From Dipteronia dyeriana (Eukaryota; Streptophyta; Magnoliopsida; Sapindales; Sapindaceae): 64,000 nt of DNA. Positions 54,471 to 64,000 of the stretch are shown piece after piece; position 1 is the first letter of the stretch; the number at the start of each line of letters is the position of its first letter. The notes beneath the pieces were generated by a model that did not search any database, was not told the origin of the DNA, and saw nothing but the letters and a program-made list of their open reading frames with translations. The translations under genes were made by a program, and so were the position numbers. The stretch is taken from positions 39,368,360 through 39,432,359 of the forward strand of contig CM065295.1 in NCBI GenBank assembly GCA_032871835.1, given 5' to 3'.

Positions 54471-55901
54471 ATTTAGCCATCTCATCTAAAGACTTCCACT
54501 ACTGATACTCATCTCTTTGCTCATGAGTAGATTTATTAGTTTGGTGGTTAAGGAATATACATAATGAACTTATACTTTTCAACTTGCAACAACAACCCAA
54601 TATTCCATTTCCATGTGACATAATTATCATCAGCTAAAGTATTATCTTTTAGGATATTGATTAGGGATGAGGTTATGATTTCTTTTTTTTAATAACAAAA
54701 ATTATATAAGTAAATAATCATGAAAAAGCACTTTTGAATATTTATCTTGAATTAAATGAAATAATTCAATCGTAAAAATTCAACGGTGATCCAACACCCA
54801 TAAATGTCACGCCTCCTTTAGGAGTTCACAATATTTACTAGTTGGACTAGGTCCCACCTAATTGTTAACATAACAACCAACGTTTTCAATTTTAGCCTTG
54901 TGATTTTATTAACAAGAACTCTTGGGAGGATATTGATAAACTCACATTGAGTGTGTTACCAAGTTATCGACCTTCAATATAGTCCCTCACGAATATCCCT
55001 CCTTTGGGAGTAGATATCGTTTAGGCTAATTGTCTAGTCTAGTCTATCCTTGTAAGGAAGTATCTTGCTAAATTCCATTCATGAATACCTCTTGGGAGGT
55101 TATTCACGAAACATAAAGCTCAACTAAACTTGGTGGCCATAGGTGTTCCATAACACATTCTCCCACTCAATTGCTTAAGGAGTGTGATCGAATTCCAAAG
55201 AATGATTTACCAAGTTATCTAGATGTCAATTTAGATACTTAAACCATTCAATGCATGTTCATACCAAAAGAGATATATAAGTGGCACACCTATTCTATAT
55301 GACATGTTATCAAACAATGACAAACATTGCAATATTTACAAAAATATAAATAGCTACAATTTTGGTCCATCCTAGAAAAACAAGTAAATTACATATATCT
55401 TGGAATACAAGAACTCCTTTCTTGGTGAACAATTCTTCACTCGACCTTCGTCATTCGGACACCCTTGGCTACCTCCCATGGGCGTGCACACCCTTCGCCC
55501 TTGCCCATGGGCGTGCGCATGCCACAAACCCATAAAGGGTTGCCATGCACGGCCCATGGCTACCAAAAGGGCTACCGTGCGCAGCCCATGCCACAACAAA
55601 CGTGGTTGCGCGCTCTTCGCACGCACGTTCTTTGTTACGGCTCGCACTGTCCCAAACTTGTTCCGGTTGCTCCTAATTCTTCAAACCTTTGAGTCTACGA
55701 AACTTGAATGTATTACAAAAGAATTTAAATAATAAAATGCTGCAGTTTTTTTTATTACGACAACAAAGCAAAAAAAAAAACTTAGCAACTACCAAGAAGG
55801 AAATTATGGCGATAATAGACCACCCTTTTTGTTACAATCCTAAAACAAAAATACATTGAAATTCTAGGACCAAAATTGTGCAATAACAAACCACATATAA
55901 A

Positions 55902-55949
<48 letters not shown>

Positions 55950-56068
55950 CATTCCAATGTAAATATATATGCGAATACCTAAAGTGCCATCTCTTTCTAA
56001 AACATGCATATATACAATAAAAATAAAAAGATTCACGAACACATACATCAATTAATCAAGGGTACAAC
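54471..56068 (-). other. Copia-4 leader and gag N-terminal region, with AT microsatellite and GC-rich insert
   Basis: This 1.6-kb interval between gag and the primer site has no strong copia domain. An (AT)n microsatellite lies at 55905-55945. At 55437-55660 a distinctly GC-rich block contains repeated CCCATGGGCGTGC and GCCATGCACGGCCCATGG units. It is open on both strands (minus 55372-55647, plus 55400-55732), but neither product is recognisable. Confidence 0.5.
55905..55945. repeat. (AT)n microsatellite
   Basis: About 20 uninterrupted AT dinucleotides inside the Copia-4 leader. Likely length-variable. Confidence 0.95.
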
Positions 56069-56085
56069 CTGGCTCTGATACTAAT
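56069..56085 (-). other. Copia-4 primer-binding site
   Basis: The minus strand ATTAGTATCAGAGCCAGG follows the LTR end. It matches the plant initiator tRNA-Met site except for one G-to-A change. Confidence 0.85.
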
Positions 56086-58512
56086 TGTAGGGAAAAGAGC
56101 GGTTCAAAATGCAACGGAAGCATGAGAAAATCGAAAATTAGGGTTTGCATATAAATAAAAAATTTCCCTTTTATGCAACGAGAACCTTCACCCTAGATTA
56201 ATTGATGTATATAAAAAGTGTCGTACCTTTTTCTCGTGACGATTGAACAAGCGCCGAATTGATTCCACAAGATCTTCCACTTCAATCATGAACGTGAATC
56301 ACCTAGGAGTGCGGGCTTTCTTTCTTTAAATTGTATACCTGAGGATGGAAACAAACAAAATCTATCTCATTGTTAGTTACAAATATCCTCCAAGAGAAAA
56401 ATCAAGAACGTCCGGCCACTTGTGAATTATCAATCAATTTGATTGAAACTCACGTGAACCTTGATTCGATGTTGTACACAAAACCCTTTTGATGTAAAGG
56501 ATGCTAGTGTACTATTAAAAACAAAAACGTTCTCTTTTTCTCTTTTCTCCTTGGTCGAATTCCACACCCTTTTTCTATGAGTTGATTGAATTTTGTCTAG
56601 AGCACAAACTAATTTTTCTCCCTCAAAATTCTCTCTTGCTATGCCAAATTCTCTCTTGAAAATTACCTAGCATGGCCGAAATTTTCATCATAGAATTTTT
56701 ATAGGCTGGCCGAATTTCAAACACATATATATAGGATGATTAATCCTCTCCTAAGAAGGATTTTACTTGGTTGGTAAGAATCCTTTCCTTAGATGGATTT
56801 ATTTAGTAGTTAAGAATCCTTTTCTAAAAGGAATTCTATCATCATCTTATATATACATAGCTGGCCGAAATTCATACGATAAGTATTAGGAAACTTAATT
56901 CTTTTCCTAAAAAGGATTTACTTGGTTGTTAAGAATCCTTTCCTTAGGTAGAATTACTTGGTGGTTAAGAATTCTTTTAAAAAAAGATTATATCCTACAC
57001 CAAGACTCCTAATCCAACTCAATAATGTATTTGTAACCATATTAAAGACTTCCTAATTTGATTAGATAAATAATTCTTTTTATTTATCTACTTATCAAAT
57101 ATAGTCTTTAACATTAACTATACTACCAACAATAGTATAGTTTTAGGAGACCATCTCCTACTAGGAAAAAGATTTTGACTTTTAATTAAATAATTAATTA
57201 ATCAACAAATTAATTAATTTCCATTTAATTAAATAATAAAATTAAAATAATATATTTAAGCTATTCTTAATAGCCTTGCCGCCCATACCATATATATGGG
57301 CCATATATTATTTTTCTTATTTTATTAAATCCATTGGACCTTAATAAAAAGTCCACATGTGAACTAGAACTATTCTTACAAAAAGAAACAAGTTCTCATG
57401 CCTTAATACAATTCTACATGGACGCCTAAATTAGTCCGGTAGAATATATCAAATGATTCATACAAGTTTGTGTGGATTGGGGATCTTGACGGGCTATCTA
57501 AATTTAAGCTCCATTAGACATAACCCAATCACAATCAACAAATGATTCACTTAGGTCCGATTTATTTAATTTTAGTTTATTCCACTAAAGAACTAAAATT
57601 GAACTCTTAAATAAAGATAGAATAAGTTGATGTTACTTACTCATGCCCTAGACAACCTTATTGGAGAAAATGTATCATTTTGAAGAATACCAGTAATCGC
57701 CAAGAGCTCATAGACCGTCTATAGCTCTCCAAGTTATCATATTTACTCATATGACCATATTTTGAACTTGGATATTTTGACTTGTCTAGAAGCCATGTTT
57801 CAATAGACACTATTGAAAACTTAACGTTAAGATTTAATATCCAATACCTCAAAACATTCATATGATGGTATTCTACTCTCATTCAATAAATGGAGCCACG
57901 ATGTCCATATCTATAAATGAAGTCCTTTATCGATTAACAAATGAATACCACCAAACTATCGAGGATAGACTATGCTATATAATCGTACTCATTGATAGCT
58001 CAAATGATAACACTTGCCACCATAAGTCCATCATTTATCTCATGATTGAGATAGACTCTCCGATTGTCTTCAAATGAAAACTTTTATCCATTGATGGTTC
58101 TAGATAAAGTATTTCATTTTGATCCTATTCAATGCACCCAATGCACTAGATCCTTTTGCCCAAAGACACCACACTTTGATGATTTTAGACTCATCATAAC
58201 ACATTTGATCCCACTCAAATGCTAGCAAAAGAATCTACAACTTTGACAAGATAAAGGCGCCCAACCTTCTATCTTATGTTGTGAATATTATTCAAGACTA
58301 ACTAAATAATTGTGTCTACCTCATACATATCTAGATGTATGAACAATTCTTCTTTTATCATAGTCTTTTGACCTTACGATTATTTACATTTGACAGTTAT
58401 AATAATTAAACTTTAAATTCTATAAGATTTGTTAAACTAGAAATCAATCTATTCATATGAAAAGATTGTTAATTACAATATTACACTCTTGCAATCGAGC
58501 ATAATCCTAACA
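56086..58512 (-). repeat. Copia-4 5' LTR
   Basis: 2427 bp. Plus-strand ends are TGTAGGGAAAAGAGC and GCATAATCCTAACA, followed by the CTTAG duplication. It carries the family's 71-codon frame at 57862-58077. Confidence 0.95.
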
Positions 58513-58636
58513 CTTAGATGATTCGTGATTGGATCGAGCTTCAAGAGAATAGGTGCTTACTTGGATGTTAAGGTATCAAGATCCTTCTTCCTCTTTCAAG
58601 GCGTAAAAGCGTGCACACACACATTGTATACATTTT

Positions 58637-60638
58637 TGTCCCTGCATCATTGTGCTCAATTGGTATAACACATTCACACACTTGTTGAAGTATGCACATG
58701 CATTAGATTTAATTTGACAACTTTTGTACAATTGCATGTTCTAGGACTATCTCTAGGAAATGACATACTTGTGTGTTATTATATTTGTATATTTGTGTTT
58801 TTGTGATGTCTAAATTGATTATGTTCTCATATTGTTCCATATTGAGTTCTGGTCATTTCGATTACTCATTCATAAGTTTTTGCTTTCCGAGTTGGAAGTT
58901 ACGAAACTTTTCTTGTTTTTATCGTGTATGGTTTTGGTCTTTGTTTTTGAAGTCGATATCCATAATTTTTATGTAAGTTTTATTGAAGTCCATGTCCGTG
59001 AGGGATTTACGGTTCGTAATCCAAAAGCGGATTCGAATTCGAAGTTAGGAGACCGAAGAACGTGAGAGGAGCGCGAAAGGGATCAAAGGGTAAGTGGGAT
59101 GGCAAATTGCCAAAACTACCCATCCCCCTAGATGGCTCATGACCATCTTGGAAAGGCCACCCCTTTAGCCCCATGGAGGCCACACACCTCCACGGGGAGC
59201 TGAGGTGGCAAGGCTTCATTGGTTGATGATTCTCTATTTCCTCTCCAACTCATTTCCCTCCATTTATATTTGAATTTCGTGAAAAAATTCATACAACTTA
59301 TCCAATTTCGTTTATGTGATATCTCTCTCAAATCAACTCTGATTTTAGATTTTTCAAAAGCCAAAATTGTTGGTCATGAAGAGAGGAACAAGTCCCCATC
59401 ATTTTCAAAGTCAAATGGTATCCAGATTTTTCGTAGTGATTATTCGTGTGTTCATCATTTGTAAGTGAATCATCTTCTTTCCATTTATCTTTTATGATCA
59501 ACCTGATAGATCTTATTATTTGATTAAAGAAAAATGTTTAGAATTATTTTGATTCAACTTTTGGACTTGTTTGAATGGGTTTCAAAATTAGCTCTTGTGA
59601 TTTTGATTGAACATCTTTTAGCTAATTTTGAAGAACATGAACTTGAATCTAGAATATCTTTGTGATTTGATCTTGATTGTTGATTTCTAGGTTTTAGTCA
59701 CATGTTCTAAGAACTAGGATATTTTGATTGTGATTTCTATCATCTAAATCTAGTTCTTGTTTTGTTGAATACGTTGAGGATTTCAAGTGTTAACTTGTTC
59801 ACTTGATTTCAAATCTAGTTTTGTGATTTCTATTGAAAACTTGTTACTCTAGCTTTGATTGACATGTTTAGGTTTCTAGATTTTTTTGTGAATGATTTGG
59901 AATGTCTAATCTAGATCTCTAATCACATGTTCATAAGAATTATTTACATTTGCTTGTGGCTTGATTTTTGCAAATCTAATTCTTCATAAAGTGTGTTCGA
60001 TCAACTTGCTCTATTTTTTTGTGTTTGCATCATGTTTGTATATTTGCACTTCACTTAGATCATTGTCTTGCAAAAGGTTAAAGTCTCTTGTTGAAGTGAG
60101 TGAAGCTTTGGCTTGAGCAAGAAGTCTTGACTAGGAAAGTGTTCCGGATAGCCAAGCAAGGAAGTCTTAGTTAGGATCTGGAAGACCCGGATAACTAAGC
60201 AAGAAGTCTTAACTAGAGTCAGGAAGACTCGGATAGTTAAACAATAAGTCTTGTCTAGGGTCGGGAGGATCCGGATAGGCAAGCAAGGAGTCTTCCTAGA
60301 GACTTGAGCGTCTTGGATAGAAAGTAGGCAAAGTGGTTCACTAGTCCCGATGATAGAATAAGAGTTGATAGCTTGAAGAGTGTATCATGTGTTCATTGTT
60401 TTTTGAGTGTGTATCTCTTATTTGTCATAGTGAATTGCAGTTTGTCGGTGGTTGTGGATTCAACCCGCGGATGTGTCCTCTTTTGAGGTTTTACCAACAC
60501 TTGTTTGATTGAATTCATATTAAAAAAAATTCACTTGTTAAATTCTCTAAGTGTGCATAAATTGGTTGTGTGAAAAAAAAGTGCGAGAATTTGGACATAC
60601 ACCCATTCACCCCCCCCCCCCACTTGGTATATTTTACA
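58637..60638 (+). mobile_element. SIRE-like copia solo LTR
   Basis: A 2.0-kb segment starts TGTCCCTGCATC and ends ACACCCATTCAC, a run of about 12 C, ACTTGGTATATTTTACA. A C-rich run followed by a short TTGGT..ACA end is typical of SIRE/Maximus LTR 3' ends. So is the tandem block at about 60090-60300. CATTT follows the right end (60639-60643), and CATTTT precedes the left end, a plausible target duplication. No copia internal sequence is attached; hAT codons begin right after it. The left boundary is uncertain by a base or more. Confidence 0.65.
60090..60300 (+). repeat. approximately 55-bp minisatellite in the SIRE-like LTR
   Basis: Four diverged units share AAGTCTT, CTAGG, GGAAGAC, CGGATAG and AAGCAAG in that order. 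This kind of repeat is common in SIRE-type LTRs. Confidence 0.8.
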
Positions 60639-61809
60639 CATTTCAACTACCAATCGTCTATAGTCGGTACTGGACGGTCAATTTCAGCCATTTTCATGTT
60701 ATAAAAACCTGAAACACTTGCAGCATAATCCAAACAATTTTGTAGCATTTAGTAAGTAGAATTCCACCATATAGGCATATCTGTTTAGAATCGTCGGGGT
60801 TATAGAGAGTTAGCTTGACAGTATCTATTGAAATTTCATAATCTCGTATTAGAGCTTTGATGATCCAAGAGAGGGCATCTCTGATGCGATCTATATGATC
60901 GCCTACAACCTTCATACCAGACCGTACAACTAAATTTATTTTATGACATGCACATCGTTGGTGGAAGAAATAACTCCTATCTTGCGAGATACTATTTTGA
61001 AAAAACAGTGCAAGAGAGCTAGTATTTACCGTTTCATTACCTAATGTGACAGAAATGATGAGTTGAGTTATTTCATAAGTTTTTATAACAGAAAGAATAA
61101 TATTATAAATATTTTCTGCAAAATGTTGAAAATCCATAGGACGAAAAAAAAAAATTGTAACTTCCAATCAAAGTTTAAATAGTGTCATGTGACACATAAG
61201 TAGTCCTATTTGGAACATGTGTTCCAAATATCGGAATTTAATGCAATAGAAATATTTAGATATTGTAATTCACCCATCAAGTTATCTCGTTGGGTCTTAA
61301 AATTTTTTAACAAATCACTCTTAGTAGTGTTTCTAGAAACAGTTTTAAATTGGGGATTGTATGCTTTTTGGATAAATTCTTCATAAAAAACATTATCACT
61401 GAAATTAATCGGTTGATCAGTTTGTGCAATGTAGTGTGTCATGCAATCTTTAGCCTATACGGCATCGTAACGGGCCCATCTGGGTTCCGTTGTAGTTGTG
61501 TTTGGATTGTAATGTCTACCTCTTTGTGTGCATACATGTATTTCTCTATATGCCTTCTCAAATGACCGGTTTCCGACCTAGAAATGGTATATAACTTGCT
61601 TCAAAACTTACATTTAAATTTTGATGTGACCGTAGCATCTGGGTATGGTAATTGTATTATGTAAAAACACTGTCATACATTAGATGCCAACTTTCTAGAT
61701 TTGGGACATGATGTCGATGTGGAGCTGGAAGGTCCGGCCCACTGTCGTTTCCACCTGTTCAGAAAGGATCATTGTCCTTGTTAAGATTGTCCGAAAAATA
61801 AGGATCCAT
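60639..61809 (-). pseudogene. hAT transposase N-terminal half with BED zinc finger
   Basis: ATG at 61807-61809 starts MDPYFSDNLNKDNDPF. The BED finger (about 61540-61680) reads SKFKCKF, a stop where the second cysteine should be, SKLYTIS and GHLRRHIEKY with its histidine pair. The hAT core follows: PINFSDNVFYEEFIQKAYNP and VSRNTTKSDLLKNF (61206-61442), then IALNSDIWNTCSK, PMDFQHFAENIYN, QDRSYFFHQRCACHKINLVV and RDALSWIIKAL (60694-61167), WWNSTY and YNMKMAEIDRPVPTIDDW. It ends where the SIRE-like LTR inserted. The acceptor-like TTGTATTGTAG lies just before the ATG. Nonsense codons and frameshifts make it dead. It is clearly a plant Ac/RICESLEEPER-type transposase. Confidence 0.9.
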
Positions 61810-61829
61810 TTTCTACAATACAAATATTA

Positions 61830-63290
61830 ACTCATTGGCATTAATCATTAAAAACTAAGCATAAAATCATAAATATTAATTTTCTAACTAAAAATATAAA
61901 AATTAAAAACTAAACATAGAATGATAAATTTACTATAAAAATATATTAAAATTATTTACTAAACATAAAATATTAAATTTACTAACTTAAAATATAAAAA
62001 TTAATTGCTAAACATAAAATGATAAATTTACTAATCAAAAACATAAAACTGAATTACTAAACATAAAATGATATATTTACCAGCCAAAAATATTAAAATT
62101 AATTACTAAATATAAAATGATAAATTTACTAACCAAAATTATAAAATTAATTACTATACATAAAATGATAGATTTACTTACCAAAAATATTTAAAAATTA
62201 ATTACTAAACATAAAATGATAAATTTACTAACTAAAAATATAAAAATTAATTATCAAATGATAAATTTACTAACTAAAAAATATAAAAATTAATTACTAA
62301 ACATAAAATGATAAATTTAATAACCAAAAATATAAAAATTAACTACTAAGTATAAAATGATAAATTTACTAACCAAAAATATAAAAAAATAATTACATAA
62401 CATAAGATGATAAATTTACAAACAAAAAATATAAAAAACTAATTACCGAACATAAAATGTTAAATTTACTAACCAAAAATATAAACACTAATTACTAAAC
62501 ATAAAATGATAAATTTACCAACAAAAAATATTAAAAATAATTACTAAACATAAAATAATAAATTTATTAACAAAAAATATTAAAATTAATTATTAAACGT
62601 AAAATTATAAATTTAAAAACCAAAAATATAAAAATTAATTACTAAACATAAAATGATAAATTTACTAACCAAAAATATAAAAATTAACTACTACGTATAA
62701 AATGATAAATTTACTAACCAAAAATATAAAAAGATAATTACATAACATAAGATGATAAATTTACTAACCAAAAATATAAAAAACTAATTACCGAACATAA
62801 AATGATAAATTTACTAGCCAAAAATATAATCACTAATTACTAAACATAAAATGATAAATTTACTAATAAAAAATATTAAAAATAATTACTAAACACAAAA
62901 TTATAAATTTACTAACAAAAAATATTAAAATTAATTATTAAACGTAAAATTATAAATTTACTAACCAAAAATATTAAAATTAATTACTAATCATAAAATG
63001 ATAAATTTACTAACCAAAAATATTAAACTTAGTTACTAAACATAAAATGATAATTTTACTAAGCACAAATATTAAATATAAAGTAAAACACTAAAATATA
63101 AGATTCTAAGAATAAATATTAAAATTTATAGCATATCATAAAAATATAAACTCATAAATATACTAAGCATAAAGCCATAAATATTAAATATACATAAAAA
63201 CTAAGAATAAATATCAAAATTAATAACTAAACATAAATATAATAAGTATAAATATAAAATTTAAAAACTAAACATAAAATTAAATAATAA
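61830..63290. repeat. approximately 46-bp minisatellite, about 30 copies, inside the predicted hAT 5' intron
   Basis: Head-to-tail units of the form AATTACTAAACATAAAATG, ATAAATTTACTAACC, AAAAATATAAAA repeat through 1.4 kb, with small length changes and more drift at the right end. A higher-order block appears duplicated: the series around 62340-62600 recurs around 62690-62950 with the same variants (ATTACATAACATAAGATG, ATTACCGAACATAAAATG). It lies directly upstream of the transposase ATG. Minus-strand splice-like signals bracket it: donor ACAAAAGTAATTT near 63310 and acceptor TTGTATTGTAG near 61812. Confidence 0.9.
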
Positions 63291-63690
63291 AACTTTTTTT
63301 AAAAAAATTACTTTTGTACTTTGGTGTCTTAGTGCCTTTGTTGGGAGATTAGAGAATAATAGTTAAATAATAGTAATTAGTAAATAGAGATTAGAGAGTG
63401 TGATAGTAATATAGTATTAGAATTAGATCGAATAGTAGATTAGTAGTGTAGAGAATAGAGAGAGAGGGTAAGAATGAAAATATGAAATGGTGTAGAGAAT
63501 AGAGATTAGAGAGAGTAATGGAGAATTTGAGATATTGGAGAATGGAGAGATTGAGAGAAAGTGTATGAAAATTGGAATGAGTGGAGGTATTTATATAAAA
63601 AAATTGAAATGTGGGTAAAATAATAAAAAAGAAGAGATGATGGGGAATATTGTAATTTTTATCCAAAATTTTCAACTCAATAGTTGGCTA
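63291..63690 (-). promoter_or_regulatory. pyrimidine-rich 5' leader / promoter region of the hAT transposase gene
   Basis: On the minus strand this is a run of TCTCTATTCTCTA and TCTCTCAATCTCTC sequence following a TATA-like TTTTATATAAATACC near 63585-63600. A TATA box followed by a CT-rich leader is common in plant promoters. The direction agrees with the transposase. Its start and transcription are inferred. Confidence 0.45.
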
Positions 63691-64000
63691 ACAGCCAATG
63701 GTCGATTTTTTTTTATAAAAATAAAATATAAAAAATAAATCCTAACGGGCCAACGGTGGACACACGTGCTAGCCTGCCATGCCGACCATTGGGCATGGCA
63801 CGAGGGGTTGGCGTTAGACATGACCACGGTTCGGTTCGAACCGTGGAACCGAACCGTAACCGTATGAAATGGACCGTAACCGTAACCGTAACCGGAACAG
63901 GAACAGTAAAACCGTGGAACCGGTTCTGGAACCGTAACAGGAACCGTGGGGGAGGCGGTTCGGTTCCGGTTCTTCCTTTGAAAAAACCGGCCCGGAACCG
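63691..64000. mobile_element. hAT-type 5' terminal region reaching the window edge
   Basis: Composition changes sharply to GC-rich, with GGGCATGGCACG-like repeats (63720-63820) and then many AACCGTAACCG, GGAACCG and CGGTTCCGG units (63824-64000). A hairpin has arms CCACGGTTC (63824-63832) and GAACCGTGG (63838-63846). This is the usual look of a plant hAT subterminal region. The GGTTCC-type part may belong to a second hAT-type element nested at the end. The terminus is beyond the window. Confidence 0.6.

Larger units (their letters stand above)
48500..58512 (-). mobile_element. Copia-4: structurally complete Ty1/copia retrotransposon with 2427-bp LTRs
   Basis: A 10013-bp element with equal-length LTRs, perfect target duplication CTTAG (48495-48499 and 58513-58517), a primer site, a polypurine tract, and gag-protease-integrase-reverse transcriptase-RNase H in copia order on the minus strand. 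It is the youngest full-length element here: reading frames of 100-200 codons survive and the LTRs differ only at scattered sites. Long LTRs and the RNase H end LVDPFTKTLSQKSFDGHLEN suggest the Tork/Angela branch. At least one integrase catalytic residue and several frames are broken, so it is probably no longer autonomous. Confidence 0.95.
19256..64000 (-). mobile_element. old hAT transposon split by at least four later insertions (inferred extent)
   Basis: This envelope feature joins transposase pieces at 60639-61809, 47713-48310 and 34905-35133 with terminal-type sequence at 19256-19679 and at the right edge. All coding pieces are on the minus strand, run in the correct N-to-C order, and do not overlap. 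The two C-terminal pieces meet at the same codon region across Copia-3. The gaps are occupied by Gypsy-2, Copia-3, Copia-4 and a SIRE-like solo LTR. Removing these leaves roughly 5 kb, a usual size for a hAT. The coding continuity is strong evidence; the outer ends are inferred, and the right terminus with its 8-bp duplication is not visible. Confidence 0.7.

Noticed and set aside
55782..56051. Minus-strand frame of 89 codons rich in Ile and Tyr
   Set aside because: Produced by the (AT)n microsatellite.
59219..59464. Plus-strand frame of 81 codons in the SIRE-like LTR
   Set aside because: No recognisable motif, and in LTR leader-like DNA with no second copy to test conservation.
61830..63290. 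Possible centromeric satellite or CRISPR-like array
   Set aside because: Units are head-to-tail without unique spacers, too short and too local for a centromeric satellite, and positioned inside the hAT transposase gene.
1..64000. tRNA genes suggested by TGGTATCAGAGC motifs
   Set aside because: These are retrotransposon primer-binding sites next to LTR ends; no cloverleaf surrounds them.

Overview
This is flowering-plant nuclear DNA from a transposon-dense, heterochromatin-like interval. It is AT-rich, and nearly every coding trace belongs to plant Ty1/copia or Ty3/gypsy retrotransposons or to hAT DNA transposons. No tRNA, rRNA or CRISPR array was seen. The only possible host sequence is a short terminal-exon-like reading frame near the left edge (405-610).

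The layout is a set of nested insertions. (1) A hAT-type MITE lies at 628-1052. (2) Copia-1 (minus strand, about 1356-19255) holds a Tat-lineage gypsy, Gypsy-1 (2886-15165), inside its reverse transcriptase, and a 2-kb gag-only LTR element (16585-18571) inside its gag. Its right-hand LTR is cut off by hAT-type terminal sequence. (3) From about 19256 to the right edge I infer one old hAT transposon on the minus strand, blown apart by later insertions. Its BED-finger and N-terminal half lies at 60639-61809, its middle at 47713-48310 and its C-terminal dimerisation domain at 34905-35133. These pieces are in the right order, on one strand, and do not overlap. (4) Inserted into that hAT are Gypsy-2 (19680-34650, carrying a 2.4-kb solo LTR), Copia-3 (35134-47712, carrying a half-deleted Gypsy-3, which itself carries a solo LTR and a MITE), Copia-4 (48500-58512, complete with 2427-bp LTRs and a perfect 5-bp target duplication) and a SIRE-like solo LTR (about 58637-60638).

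All three Tat gypsies carry a gene on the strand opposite to gag-pol, between integrase and the 3' LTR. It has its own TATA-like region, a conserved N-terminal domain, a coiled-coil C-terminal half, and short intron-like segments with consensus plant splice sites. Introns can persist there because the element transposes through the opposite-strand RNA.

No retroelement here looks autonomous. Damage includes YVDD changed to YVNN in the Gypsy-1 reverse transcriptase, a lost integrase aspartate in Copia-4, a lost protease aspartate in Gypsy-2, and many stops and frameshifts. All boundaries were read by eye; those with matching target duplications are firm and the others are approximate.
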